NCBI RefSeq assembly: GCF_016583985.1
Contig: NZ_NRSD01000026.1
Coordinates: 1 to 63,399, forward strand
Source: Thiocapsa imhoffii
GTDB lineage: Bacteria > Pseudomonadota > Gammaproteobacteria > Chromatiales > Chromatiaceae
Reading direction: 5' to 3'
Length of the DNA: 63,399 nt
This document shows, one piece after another, positions 8,501 through 17,076 of this stretch; position 1 is the stretch's first letter; each line of letters opens with the position of its first letter. The notes under the pieces are model-generated. The model had not been told where the DNA came from. It made no database searches and was given only the letters and a program-made list of their open reading frames with translations. A program made the position numbers and the translations under genes.

Positions 8501-11500
8501 CTGATCGAGCGCCTCGCTGAGCTTGTCCGGCAGCGCGGGCGTCCCCTCCGCCACCCAGTGATCGAAGAAGAAGGCATAGAGCTGCCGGCGCAACACCTCG
8601 GCGGCGCCCAGATAGATGGCCGGGGCCTCCACCGCGCCATGCAGCATCTCCAGCGGGTTGGCGAAGTAATACTGGTCGTGTCCATCCGGGGAGGCATCCG
8701 CGATGGCGAAGACCGCCGCGTTGCCGTCCAGCCGGCCGGCGCGACCGATGCGCTGGATGAAGTTGGCCTGATTCGGCGGCACGCCCCCCAGCATCACACT
8801 GGCCAAGGCGCCGATATCGATGCCCATCTCCAGGGTCGGCGTGGCCGAGAGCAGGTTCTCGAACCAGGGCTGGGTCTCCCCGGCTCGGGCCATGAACCGG
8901 TTCTGCAAGGCGAGCCGCTCGTCGCGCTCCAACAGGCCGGTGTGCTCGTGCGCGATCACTCGGGTGAGATCACCGCCCTTGAACCGGCTGTGCCACCAGT
9001 CGGGGGCGGCGACCGGATCGGGGCGCAAGCGCTCGCCCGGACTGTTCCAGGCCGGCAGACCGTCCAGAAGATCGACGCCCTCCTCGGGCACCCACAGGGC
9101 CTGCGCCGCCGACGGCGTCACCAGGCGGCGCAGTTGCTGATGCAGGTTCAGCCGATCGGCGTTTAGCCCAAACACCCGTGCCTGCTCGCCGCGATGCTCC
9201 AGCAGCACGAAGCGCCCAAGACCCGACTGTTCCAATGCCTTGAGCAATTCCTCATAGGCCAAGGTCAGGATGCCGGGGGAATAGAGGCTGACCCCCATGG
9301 CAAGCTGAGCCCAGGTCAACAAGGGGTTACCGGCGCGTTCTTCGAGATTCAGAAAGCCGTGACGGCCGGCCTCGCGGGTCAGGAAGCGGGGCGGGGATGA
9401 CTTGCCGCGATGGGGCATCCAATGCTTGCGGTGCGGGGCGAATTCATAGGCGCCGAAATCGCCGGTTTCGGCCAGTGTCTCCAGGTCCAGATGAAAGACA
9501 CCGCCGGCGCGGATCAACGCCAGTAGGGTGCCGACAGTCCAGTGGAAGAGGCGCTCCGCGTCGAGCGCCTCCAGGCCGCCACCGGCCTCGCGCAGCAGCG
9601 GCAGCAGCCGCGCGGTCACAGCCTGGAGTTCGTCGAGATCCGGGAACAAGACCGCCACGCCGACCTTGCTCAGGGTGCGCCCGCGATCGGAGCGGTAGGT
9701 CAGTTCCTCCACGGCGCGCCACTGCAGACGTCGGCACAGCAGGTCGGGCAGCGACGCACCCGGCGGGAGATCGTGATGCAAGAGCAGATGCTTCCAGTCC
9801 CTCAGCCACTCCATCGCCGGCGGGATGAAGCGGGCCACGAAGTCGCGCGGCGTCATCGCCAGCGGGCTCGCCGGATCCAGATAGCACCGGCCCAGCCGTT
9901 CCAGGGCCTGATCCCAGGGCAGCGTCGGGGGCAGCGTGGACAGTGCCTTGGCCAGACCGGCGCGCATCAGATGACCCTCGGTCTTGGACTCGATGTAACC
10001 CGCCCGGTGGGCTGCGTCCTGCACCGAATCGGAAAACAGGATCAGCTTCTTCTGATGATTCAGCGGTGCCGCCCACAGGCGCTCGACCGCGTGCGCAGCG
10101 ATGCTGGTGGTCTGGGCGCCGATGATCAGCAGACGGTCGCGTTCGCCGCAGACCGGGCAGATGTCGTCATGCACGTGCACCTCACGTGCTGCTTTCCCCG
10201 CGCCCTCGCCCCGGCCGTGCTCACCCCGGCCGCGCTCACCCCGGCCGTTCTCACCCCCAAGGCGCTTGGCGCGGGTGGCCGAGACCCGTGAGACGGGCAG
10301 AATGTCCTCGCCGCGGCAGTGCGTGCACTGGGTCACGCCATCGCGGCCCAGTGCGCCGCATTGGCCGCACAGGCTCTGCTCCAAGACCGGCGTGTTGGCA
10401 GGCGAGGGGCCGCCCGGCCCGCCGAGCCGCGGATAGAGCCGCGCCAGAAAGGGGTCGCGATTGCGGGCGAAGAAGGCCGCGTAGATCTTGTCCGGGTTCT
10501 GCTCCACCCGGCTCTCCTGCGGGGCTTTGACCGTCAGCCAGCCGGTCGCCCGGCAGTTGCTGCATTGCACCACCGGCAAGCGCAGCCGCTCGCGTCGGCT
10601 CAGCACGCTGGCTTCGGAGGCCAATTCGATCTCCTCGGGTTTGGCGCTCACCGTGGCCAGCACCCGACGCAGCTCCTGCACCCAGATCTGAACGCGCAGG
10701 GTGACCAGGTGATTGAGATGCCCCGTAGGCGTGTCGGCAGTGACCGACTGACCCGCATAAGGCGCACGCGCCCAGGCCACCAGGGTCAGCAGCGCGATGA
10801 TGATCGCGTCGGCGTGCGGACGCAGCCCGGCGCTCAGGGTGCGCGTCATCCTGTCGGCGATGTCATCGATACTGATCGGCGCCTGGGTCGCGATCCGCAA
10901 CAGGGTCTGGAACAGCAGGTGCTTTTTCAGCTCCTCGCCCAGACGCACCCGTCCCTCGGCGGTCTCGATCCCGGCCGTCAGCAGCGCCAGGAGGGCAGGA
11001 TCGGCGAAAAAGGCCGGCAAAAAAGCCGCGACGGCTTCCGATTGGCCGGCAAAGTCACGCGCCTGAATGGCCCGCAGCACGCCGGCGTCATCGGCCAGCA
11101 GAGATTCCACCACTCGGTCGCCGATAAAGGCATCGAAGCCTTGGCGGCGCTCGGTGATGACCGCGTCCGCGTCAAAATCGGTGGCGAAGATCTGGCTCGC
11201 ATAGTCGCGCAAGGGCTGGGTGCCACCGGCATCGACCCTGCCCGCATCTCTCGCACCCGCTTCTCCCGGACCGGCGTCGCCCAGCGTGGCCGAGGTGCCG
11301 ATACAGATCAGTCTGCCGTCGTCGCATTGGAGGCGCTGGCGCAGACGGCGAATGAGCATCGCCAGATCCGTGCCCTGGGCGCCGTCGAAGGTGTGCAGCT
11401 CGTCGACGATCAGGTAGCGCAGTGTCTCGGGGGCATTGAATCGCCACAAGGGCTGATCGCGCGGGCGAATCAGCAGGAAGTCGAGCATCTTGTAGTTGGT

Positions 11501-12124
11501 CAGCAGGATATCCGGCGGATTGTCCCGCAGCACGTCCTTGTCGGTGATGACATGGTCCGGCCCCATCGCGGGATGATCCGGCTCCGGGTTTCGGCCGATT
11601 TTGGCGGGTCGATAACGCGTCTGACCCGAGCCGACGAACAACCCGACGCGGATACCGGCGAACGCCGAGGTTTTGTGTACCAGCTCGGCGATGCGTCCGG
11701 ACTGGTCGTCGGCCAAGGCGTTCATCGGATAGATGATGATGGCCTTGATGCCGCGGGGCTGTTCCGGCATTCGCCGCATCCGGGCGACATGATCCAGCAC
11801 CGGGTAGAGGAAGCACTCGGTTTTACCCGAGCCGGTCCCGGTCGCAACCAGGGTGGATTGGCCCGACACCGCACAGCGCTGCCAGGCCAGCTCCTGATGC
11901 AGATGGGCCGGGTGCTCGGTCTGGAAGTCCTTGAAGAAGTTTTGACCTGACGTGCCGGGGACAAAGGGCATGCCGAGCTGCACGTAGGGGCCTTTGACCC
12001 AGGTGGGCTCGTCGATCAGGCGGCGGACGGCGTCCTTGAACAGTGCCGTGGAGGGCTCGAACTGGGCGCGCAGCGTCTCGGCGACACCGCGTTGAACCTC
12101 CTCGACGACCAGCGATGGCAGCAT
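5519..12124 (-). CDS. Giant DEAD/DEAH-box helicase with zinc motifs and DUF1998-type C-terminus
   Basis: A 2,201-residue superfamily 2 helicase. Walker A GTGSGKT is at 96-102, the DEAH-type box DELH at 241-244, GTSAT at 276-280 and QRIGRAGR near 1120. Cysteine clusters CSNC (about 521), CGQC...CTHC (about 585-603) and CPVC (about 660) look like zinc fingers. The C-terminal third has the DUF1998 hallmarks: CSECG, VPGGTGYLQQM (about 1670) and CACKDKEGVDGCYQC (about 1710). Beyond it, QPDFLI...IAVFVDGWEYH (about 1830) resembles a PD-(D/E)XK nuclease core. The size and layout match the DruE/MrfA/DrmA-B class of defence helicases. It is coupled to the UvrD-type gene downstream, so both probably act as one complex on invading DNA. 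A run of Gly-Arg-Glu repeats (about 628-645) interrupts the zinc region. I assign no symbol because the exact family needs profile searches. Confidence 0.92.
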   Translation of the reverse strand: MLPSLVVEEVQRGVAETLRAQFEPSTALFKDAVRRLIDEPTWVKGPYVQLGMPFVPGTSGQNFFKDFQTEHPAHLHQELAWQRCAVSGQSTLVATGTGSGKTECFLYPVLDHVARMRRMPEQPRGIKAIIIYPMNALADDQSGRIAELVHKTSAFAGIRVGLFVGSGQTRYRPAKIGRNPEPDHPAMGPDHVITDKDVLRDNPPDILLTNYKMLDFLLIRPRDQPLWRFNAPETLRYLIVDELHTFDGAQGTDLAMLIRRLRQRLQCDDGRLICIGTSATLGDAGPGEAGARDAGRVDAGGTQPLRDYASQIFATDFDADAVITERRQGFDAFIGDRVVESLLADDAGVLRAIQARDFAGQSEAVAAFLPAFFADPALLALLTAGIETAEGRVRLGEELKKHLLFQTLLRIATQAPISIDDIADRMTRTLSAGLRPHADAIIIALLTLVAWARAPYAGQSVTADTPTGHLNHLVTLRVQIWVQELRRVLATVSAKPEEIELASEASVLSRRERLRLPVVQCSNCRATGWLTVKAPQESRVEQNPDKIYAAFFARNRDPFLARLYPRLGGPGGPSPANTPVLEQSLCGQCGALGRDGVTQCTHCRGEDILPVSRVSATRAKRLGGENGRGERGRGEHGRGEGAGKAAREVHVHDDICPVCGERDRLLIIGAQTTSIAAHAVERLWAAPLNHQKKLILFSDSVQDAAHRAGYIESKTEGHLMRAGLAKALSTLPPTLPWDQALERLGRCYLDPASPLAMTPRDFVARFIPPAMEWLRDWKHLLLHHDLPPGASLPDLLCRRLQWRAVEELTYRSDRGRTLSKVGVAVLFPDLDELQAVTARLLPLLREAGGGLEALDAERLFHWTVGTLLALIRAGGVFHLDLETLAETGDFGAYEFAPHRKHWMPHRGKSSPPRFLTREAGRHGFLNLEERAGNPLLTWAQLAMGVSLYSPGILTLAYEELLKALEQSGLGRFVLLEHRGEQARVFGLNADRLNLHQQLRRLVTPSAAQALWVPEEGVDLLDGLPAWNSPGERLRPDPVAAPDWWHSRFKGGDLTRVIAHEHTGLLERDERLALQNRFMARAGETQPWFENLLSATPTLEMGIDIGALASVMLGGVPPNQANFIQRIGRAGRLDGNAAVFAIADASPDGHDQYYFANPLEMLHGAVEAPAIYLGAAEVLRRQLYAFFFDHWVAEGTPALPDKLSEALDQVANGDGDLSRFPFNYLDFVNRQEPTLFDAFCRMLGRHLTPETRTKLEGFISGSEQQKHLRARFLAYFEEAHAERESWKARRKKITQELGRLKKRPEDEQTLAEIEILEAERAGLGQRIQQMNNEHLLEAMTNAGLLPNYAFPEEGVSLTTIVHGAKSATGEPYATPVHRYSRPAHAALAEFAPLNTFFAHKSKVRIDQVDMSVEPPLEHRFCPSCHVLSPLIDPAAHQDRCPHCGNTAWADTSQVRPLLRLRRAVANIDRADRTRITESDEARNPRFYARRLLMNFDAADVRSAWRLESSQAIYGFEFIARAVFHDLNLGQPAATSSALPATVIAGDDSMKTGFTLCSECGKVQRAVRAGQEDTREQAHAPDCRHRHATGSDHLLSELFLYRQFESECLRILVPTGFGSGDRTTYSFMSALQLGLRKRFGGRVDHLRFETMTEPRSEPAAEASAGKSYILIYDSVPGGTGYLQQMLAGKADTLTEVLAVAHTVIRDCACKDKEGVDGCYQCVFQYRQGRHRKNISRNAALEILDELVQGDFKRTQVPCLSEIEINPAFGSELERRFLSAIKALGGHLDLDNSRFPAVQITQDIKAGRTAYLLRVGANTYWVDTQWPIEDPASGQVLCQPDFLITATRTASSMRPIAVFVDGWEYHQKTLPEDARKRATLMLRGDDRVWSVTYEDIEAAHALKAGTDLPGPLDVLETDSGRAIPLNRLPTFSRQELASNAVALLLRLLAEAGSADQDPLDPLRATGRYLLMTSVRRPSEIDAAVKARHDAVRRALPDWLGTEERAVHLQSPGKMSLQWVGSAEPKFMTDKADSTYPLAYPLAGALVLDDTAVTADLKVGRQQWRQWLRLANLLQGVPGVALLTQSMLDAGTTLAVSEPLAARPARVGADWNRILDDGDFLERLRTGFLSLANSDQPAPEQIGAEIEDDDGYRMAEALWEQVRIVFLSAGQTEFSAAWQGAGFRVIEEGDHWWLAVETALKGQDS
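10207..10251. repeat. Short in-frame tandem repeat inside the giant helicase gene
   Basis: Three near-identical 15-base units (of the form caccccggccgcgct) are strung together and encode the Gly-Arg-Gly-Glu repeats between two zinc motifs. The unit length keeps the frame, so copy number can change without breaking the protein. Confidence 0.7.
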
Positions 12125-12254
12125 AACCGGATCCCTGTTGCGCTCGGGTTGCGAGCGTCTGCTTTGTCATTTTTTGCCTACGAAGCGTACCACGACAAAG
12201 AATGGGGCAAGCACTGTCCTCAGGGCCGTCCGTGGGAAGCTGCCGCCCAACGGC

Positions 12255-12988
12255 TTATTGTCTCCCAACCTTGGGAATGTCCCAGAGAAACGGAACCGCG
12301 CCGTAGCATCCCTGCAAATAGCCGCGCTCGATATTCTCGTCCTTCCTGGGGCGAAAGTCGGTTAAAGGGTACAAACAGGTCGCGCCTTGTGGGTCCTTTT
12401 CCCTTAGCCAAATCTGGTCGCGACGCATCGACGGTTCTCCCGCGATGGTCCCGAGCAGGCTGGTATCGTGAGTCGTGAATAAGATCTGAGCATTTCGCGG
12501 GTTCCGCTCGGGATCGTTAAATTGACGGAGGATTTGAATGGCCAACAGCGGATGAAGGCTGGCCTCGAGCTCATCGATCATGACGACGGTTCCGCGTCGA
12601 AGTGCGTCGAGAATGACCGGACCCACGCGAAAGAGGGTGACCCATACTGGTACCGGATGCCCGACACCACGAGCGAAACCTCGAAGAGCGAAGGCTGTGC
12701 GACCTTTTCGCCCCATGCAAAGGGATCTCTCGGAACGCCTCCGTCCGGCGGCCAAGCTCGATGGGACTGCAGAACCGCATTGCGCATCAATCCCAAGGCG
12801 GAAAGGACGTTGCTCTTCCCGCTGGCGTTAGCGCCATAGAGTGCAACCGCCGGCAGCAGCGGATCGGAGGAGCCTTGGATGCGGCGGGGGCGCGGATCGG
12901 CTGAATCGTCTTGCCTGCCCGCTCGCATGGTCAACGCCTGCTCGTCCCGAATGGAGCGGTGGTTCTCGACACGAAATTCGATGAGCAT
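12255..12988 (-). pseudogene. AAA (OLD/RloC-like) ATPase with internal deletion
   Basis: The N-terminal 130 codons give MLIEFRVENHRSIRDEQALT and the Walker A LYGANASGKSNVL, typical of the AAA15/AAA21 ATPases found in abortive-infection loci. In another frame, from about 12755 down to 12255, follows the C-terminal part with Walker B VVMIDELEASLHP, FTTHDTSLL and the family ending YGAVPFLWD. The middle, usually over 200 residues, is missing and the two parts are out of frame. The gene is therefore dead. It lies upstream of the giant helicase and separates it from the TIGR04255 operon. Confidence 0.8.
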
Positions 12989-13364
12989 GGCGGCTTATGT
13001 CCAGCCCGGAAGGCGATTTGACGACGGTTAGCGCAGGAAAATCGCGCAAAATGCAGCGTGGATATGCTGGCCGTCGACTTTATCAAAACTGCTTCGACCG
13101 GCCATTAAATTCAAGGGCGCGAACCACAAACAAGCGTCCGTACATCCAATTCTGTGGTCTGCGGAGTTTGCGCCTATAGTCATCATCGCTCCCGGCGGGG
13201 AATTAGCAAACACCCGGCCCTTCAGATTGGTCTCAGACAGCGATTCCGTGGTGCGTCTGCTAGTTATTTCGTGGTCGGCGCTTCGGTCGAATGCCCGACA
13301 CATCCGGACCGCCGACTTCAGTCGGCATGAGGCGAAAAGCATCCGGATTCGGAGGCTTTCACCT
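12989..13364. other. Intergenic stretch with a hairpin
   Basis: No gene seen in about 375 bases. A perfect inverted repeat GCCGACTTCAGTCGGC at 13311-13326 sits 39 bases past the stop of the three-gene operon that ends at 13365. It may act as a weak transcription end or processing site, but lacks a T-run. Confidence 0.4.
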
Positions 13365-14213
13365 CTATCTCTCGCGACTGGAAAGGTGATCGAGGTCCAG
13401 CGGATCGCTCTCCACGTAATCGCGCGCCGTCAGGTCATCGAGCGTAAACACTGCGCCGTCGACCTCGGCGAAACGCCCGGCAGCGGGAACCCGCTTCAAC
13501 CAAGCCTCGAGGAACACGTCCCAGCCCTGCTTCTCGAAAGTCGGCTGATCCTCGTTCCGGATGAACCAGAACATCAGCTGGACGGTGTCCGCATTCCAAG
13601 ACGGTGCCGCCCGAGCTCGGATTTCGCGCAGGGCTCTGAGGGCTCGGCCCTCCTCGCTCTCCTTGTCGTGCTTCGTGAACATGCGGTTCATCAAGGGCGT
13701 GGCGAAGGCAACGAAATCGTCGGGGAAGGCGATGCGTGCCCGCTTGCGGGAGAGCGCGAGAGACAGGCGACGGCTGTCGTTGTCGTCGAGGCACCCCGCG
13801 ACCCGCTCCCACTGTGCGACAACGGGCTTCTCGACCGTCATCACGCGATCGAGGTCGGCTGCGAGATGCCGGCCTGAAACTCCGGGGAGGTAAGCGTAGT
13901 TGGGCCGGCGACCCCGTTCAATCTCGTGAATCTTGTCTTCGTCGACCTCGACCAGCGGGCAGATCTCGACGAAGGGCCGCTCACCGCAGCTTCGCACGAT
14001 ATCGCACGTCTGGGTAACGACGGCGAAGCCGAATACGGAGCCTTCCGCGTTTTCGACGCCCTCCTCTGCGGCCGCGGCTGCGTCGTCGGTTAGCGGAGCT
14101 TCAGGCGATATGCGAAAGACGAACCACTGCTCGCCGAGAACACAGTCGCCCTGCCGCCACTGTTGTAGGGCTTCATCGATCTTCGCCCGACCGTCGGCAT
14201 CAAGAGGTTCCAC
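13365..14213 (-). CDS. Uncharacterised 282-aa protein, third gene of TIGR04255/HTH operon
   Basis: I do not recognise a domain. The protein is soluble and rather acidic, with a segment FAVVTQTCDIVRS around residues 62-74 in which the TQTCDI string looks like a conserved family motif. A Trp/Phe-rich helical part near 215-245 precedes an Asp-rich tail. It overlaps the HTH gene upstream by 14 bases, so it is surely part of the same transcript. In an island of defence genes it could be the effector or a sensor of a small immune or addiction system. That is inference from context only. Confidence 0.75.
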   Translation of the reverse strand: MEPLDADGRAKIDEALQQWRQGDCVLGEQWFVFRISPEAPLTDDAAAAAEEGVENAEGSVFGFAVVTQTCDIVRSCGERPFVEICPLVEVDEDKIHEIERGRRPNYAYLPGVSGRHLAADLDRVMTVEKPVVAQWERVAGCLDDNDSRRLSLALSRKRARIAFPDDFVAFATPLMNRMFTKHDKESEEGRALRALREIRARAAPSWNADTVQLMFWFIRNEDQPTFEKQGWDVFLEAWLKRVPAAGRFAEVDGAVFTLDDLTARDYVESDPLDLDHLSSRER

Positions 14214-14913
14214 GCCGTTTGTTCCTCACGGTGCGAGCAGCCCGTGCTTGGCCACGGTCGCGATGAACGCGCTCGTATTGAGCGTCGATCAGGTCTTGCG
14301 GCGGCGGAGGCATCCGGGACGCCTGAGATGCGGCAGTCAGCTCTGCGAGCGCGGGCCTTGGTCGGATCGTCCCAACGCCCAGAATCGCACGGGCCTCTTC
14401 GAACCGCCCCGTGGTCAGCAAGGCGAACGCGGTCTTTCCCTCTTTCACCTCGAAGAGAGCTGCGCGGGTTGACCGTGCGTCGCCGCGGTCTGCCGCCCGA
14501 ACAACGTCGAGCGCCTGCATCAGTCGTTGCTCGTTGCCCGCGTTCAGAGGCTTGCCACTCGCCCAGAAGTGCACGCTGCGACGCGACACATCAAAGAGTT
14601 CGCCGATTTGCTCCCAGGTTAGACCCGAGAGCCGACGCAGCTCGGAGATCGCTTGCCGCGTGGCCTCTGCATCATCCGGGGTCTCGGCATACTGTTCCCG
14701 GCCAAGCCTGCTGGCCGTCGCTTCGGACGCGTGAAGGTAAGGTGCCTCCCAGACGCGAGCCGACTCCGCAGACGAGGTGCCGGAGACCGAAAGTGCACCA
14801 CTGACAACAATCACCAAAAGCGGCGGCACGGGTTCGCGAACGCCGCCAAAGCTGGTAGCGGCAGTGATTGTGTCCGGACGCGCCGTCTCGAAAACATGAG
14901 GCTGCAAGGTCAT
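14200..14913 (-). CDS. HTH-domain protein, second gene of the TIGR04255 operon
   Basis: A 237-residue protein. Residues about 82-130 form an Xre-like helix-turn-helix (ISELRRLSGLTWEQIGELF, then VSRRSVHFWASGK), preceded by an 80-residue region of low complexity and followed by a helical C-terminal half (LMQALDVVRAADRG..., TGRFEEARAILGVG) that may mediate protein contacts. It starts at an ATG overlapping the stop of the TIGR04255 gene (ATGA). The HTH suggests DNA binding and perhaps autoregulation of the operon. No separate repressor gene is nearby. Confidence 0.78.
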   Translation of the reverse strand: MTLQPHVFETARPDTITAATSFGGVREPVPPLLVIVVSGALSVSGTSSAESARVWEAPYLHASEATASRLGREQYAETPDDAEATRQAISELRRLSGLTWEQIGELFDVSRRSVHFWASGKPLNAGNEQRLMQALDVVRAADRGDARSTRAALFEVKEGKTAFALLTTGRFEEARAILGVGTIRPRPALAELTAASQASRMPPPPQDLIDAQYERVHRDRGQARAARTVRNKRRGTS

Positions 14914-15710
14914 GGCTGACCTCCGTAGCGCCGGAGGAACTCATCAGTCACCGCCCAGCGAAAGACGCTGTAGATGCGCTCTGCGAACCCCCGTGCTTGC
15001 TGCACAGCCGCTTCGACATCGAGCGCTCTCGTTTCCGTTTGAAACGCGTCGATATCCAGCAGCCAACTCGGTTCGTCGATGGCGTCGACGGCAGCCGGAT
15101 CGACGGTCCCTTGCGCAGGAACGAGGCCCCATCGCGTCAACACTTGTCCTGCGTTGTCAGGCAAGACGAATACCGTCTCGGAAATCGAGTGGCGGGCGTG
15201 GGACGCTAGGGGCGTCGAGAGAACGCCGCACACCTCCGGGCGCACGAGTCGTGGCAGATCGCCGAGGTGTTTGCCGGTCACGCGGTCGATGTAGCGCACG
15301 CCGAGGCGATCGATCACCTTCGGGTCCACATATGCGACAAGCGCCTCGAGCACCCGATTCAGCCGGTCGAGGAAGTCGTCGCGATTTGTGTAAAGACCGG
15401 TTTCCAGCGCCAGGAAGTCCGGAGCCAGCGTGACGCGCCAGACCCCACGGGCATCGTGAAACCGCCAGATAGTGTTGTCGCTGGAGTCCATGACGCCCTG
15501 CTGGCCGAAAATAATGCTACGGTTTTGCTCGGGTCGGAGAACCGGATATTCAGCACGGATGGCCTCCTGGAAGGGCGCCATAAAGTCGCGCTTCTCGACG
15601 GACGCCACCAGCGGAAACCGCACTTGAGCGATCACGCGCACCAGAGGCGCGTCGCTAAGCGGCACCTCGGCCGGCGGTGGGCCCGTCAGTGGGGTCTCAT
15701 CGGCAGTCAC
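14910..15710 (-). CDS. TIGR04255-family protein
   Basis: The 266-residue product has the family opening (LSDAPLVRVIAQVRFP, then FQEAIRAEYPVLRPEQ), the central WRFHDARGVWRVTLAPDFLALET and the LGVRYIDRV segment. I chose a GTG start at 15708-15710, with GAGGAG nine bases upstream, because the conserved region begins soon afterwards. An earlier TTG at 15812 would add 34 residues unlike the family. TIGR04255 proteins are sporadically distributed and have no proven function; they turn up in accessory loci. It is the first gene of a three-gene operon with ATGA and 14-base overlaps. Confidence 0.83.
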   Translation of the reverse strand: MTADETPLTGPPPAEVPLSDAPLVRVIAQVRFPLVASVEKRDFMAPFQEAIRAEYPVLRPEQNRSIIFGQQGVMDSSDNTIWRFHDARGVWRVTLAPDFLALETGLYTNRDDFLDRLNRVLEALVAYVDPKVIDRLGVRYIDRVTGKHLGDLPRLVRPEVCGVLSTPLASHARHSISETVFVLPDNAGQVLTRWGLVPAQGTVDPAAVDAIDEPSWLLDIDAFQTETRALDVEAAVQQARGFAERIYSVFRWAVTDEFLRRYGGQP

Positions 15711-15775
15711 GGGGGGCGTCTCCTCTATCGGATCAAACCTCCAAGGGTCTCCGATTGAAGGTAGCTCAGATCGGC

Positions 15776-15979
15776 CTATTTGTGAAGCAAAGTGTGAAAT
15801 AACGGCAAGCAAGCGTCCGGACGGATGCCCGCCGGCCGGGGTAGAGGATCAACCTTCGGCCCTGGCCAGTCCTGCTCGGTTTTCAGCAGATCCGTTGGGA
15901 TCGCATGCAGGTCGTTATCGAAGCGAGCGGCCTGCGCTTCACGCACCCGATGCTGTTCTTCAATGATGGGATCAGTCCA
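15776..15979 (-). pseudogene. Small-protein family member lacking its start codon
   Basis: The frame reads WTDPIIEEQHRVREAQAARF and DNDLHAIPTDLLKTEQDWPG, clearly homologous to the proteins at 17932-18132 and 17077-17304. Where the intact copy has ATG-TGG-ACT-GAC this one has TAG-TGG-ACT-GAT, so its start has been lost. It runs on to a stop at 15776-15778. A relic of the tandem family described below. Confidence 0.6.
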
Positions 15980-16059
15980 CTATCGTCCGACCGTCAAGGA
16001 GGTGAGCGATGATTTCATCCTCGGTTACCTGCACATCTCGTAGCCGGGGTTCCGTCACG

Positions 16060-16659
16060 TTAGCCACAGTAATCCCAAGGCGGAAAGGACAGCTCCACCT
16101 TATCGTAGACCTCGGCCAGCGACAGCTCGGCCTCGAGGACGCGCAGCGGGATGGATTCCGACGGATCCTGGTAGCTGCTCAGACTCCAGGTCCCGTCCGG
16201 CTGACGGAGGAACAGCTCCGCCTGCATCCGATATTGTGACAGCAGCAGGTAGGCTTGCAGGCTTTGCAGGCGTCGATAGTGTCGGAATTTATCGCCGCGG
16301 TCGTAGGCCTCGGTGGAGTCCGACAGGACCTCGACGATCAGGATCGGATTGGTGACCAGGTCGCGCCGTCCGTCGTGGAACTGGCGCTCGCCGCAGATCA
16401 CCATCACGTCCGGATAGGTACCGACGTCAGCCGGGACGATGTGGACCTTCATGTCGCTCGGGTAGACCCGGCAGGGTCGACCCTTGAGCTGGTTGCGCAG
16501 CTCCGCGCCGACATTAAGCACGATCAGGTTATGCTCCTCGGTGCCGCCGGCCATCGCAAAGACCTCGCCGGCAACGTACTCGCTGCGTTGGTCGGTGGCA
16601 GTCCTTTCCATGGCGAGCCAGTCGTCGAACGAGAGATGCGGTTGGGGCGCGGCGGGCAT
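16060..16659 (-). CDS. Uma2-family (DUF820) endonuclease-like protein
   Basis: A 199-residue protein of the PD-(D/E)XK superfamily: LSFDDWLAMERTATDQRSEY near the N-terminus, GTEEHNLIVLNVGAEL, then the nuclease core TYPDVMVICGE (Asp) and LIVEVLSDSTEAYDRGDKF (Glu-x-Leu-Ser) followed by YRRLQSLQAYLLLSQ. The start is ATG 16659, with GGAGG six bases upstream. Such proteins are very abundant in cyanobacteria and purple bacteria, and their cellular role is unsettled. It stands alone between the TIGR04255 operon and the toxin-antitoxin array. Confidence 0.85.
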   Translation of the reverse strand: MPAAPQPHLSFDDWLAMERTATDQRSEYVAGEVFAMAGGTEEHNLIVLNVGAELRNQLKGRPCRVYPSDMKVHIVPADVGTYPDVMVICGERQFHDGRRDLVTNPILIVEVLSDSTEAYDRGDKFRHYRRLQSLQAYLLLSQYRMQAELFLRQPDGTWSLSSYQDPSESIPLRVLEAELSLAEVYDKVELSFPPWDYCG

Positions 16660-16711
16660 TGTGGCCTCCGGTGGATCGTTGCGGCGGATGCGGCTGAGTC
16701 GATTATAGTCC

Positions 16712-16789
16712 CGGCTTACCGGTCTTGATTGGTTGCTGCGGTTGCGGGGCGATTTTCGGACCCGGCCGCTCCTGCGATGCTCGATATTA
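16712..16789 (-). pseudogene. C-terminal scrap of the small-protein family
   Basis: Reading on the minus strand, ERPGPKIAPQPQQPIKTG resembles the tail of the 17932-18132 protein (WPGPKIAPPPRQLETRPQ). It directly follows the copied methylase 3' end, so a recombination junction lies here. Confidence 0.45.
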
Positions 16790-16975
16790 TCATTCGTCGG
16801 TTCTGGCAAAGAACGCCCAGGCGATGCGGTAGTCCTGCTCGCGGTCGGGGCGGATGAAGGGGGCGCGGTATTCGACGGTGCGCTGGACGGGGCCGCCGGG
16901 CAAGGTGTCGTCGGGGAAGGTTTTGGTGTCGGTGGCGCCGGCGGGGAGGTTGCGCACGTCTTCCCAGCCGAGGGC
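16790..16975 (-). pseudogene. Duplicate of the methylase C-terminus
   Basis: The frame gives the last ~55 residues of the methyltransferase encoded at 18702-23924 (WEDVRNLPAGATDTKTFPDD, then PDREQDYRIAWAFF) and then diverges to ARTDE and a stop at 16790-16792. No upstream methylase sequence is present. It is a copied or left-behind 3' end. Confidence 0.85.
16809..16975. repeat. 167-bp direct repeat, distal copy
   Basis: Nearly identical to 18751-18917, same orientation; one mismatch was noticed. The two copies bracket 1.8 kb of toxin-antitoxin genes. Confidence 0.92.
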
Positions 16976-17076
16976 GATGCCGCTTGTGGTCAGGGTCGGG
17001 TGCGGTGAGCGGGAGCGAACCGCTCCGTTTTCTGGCGGGGCCGGTGCGATTGATGCGGTTCGTTCCTCACCGCATC

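Noticed and set aside
10319..11950. 543-codon open frame on the plus strand
   Set aside because: Antisense to the giant helicase over its motif-rich part; no domain and arginine/glutamine-rich composition.
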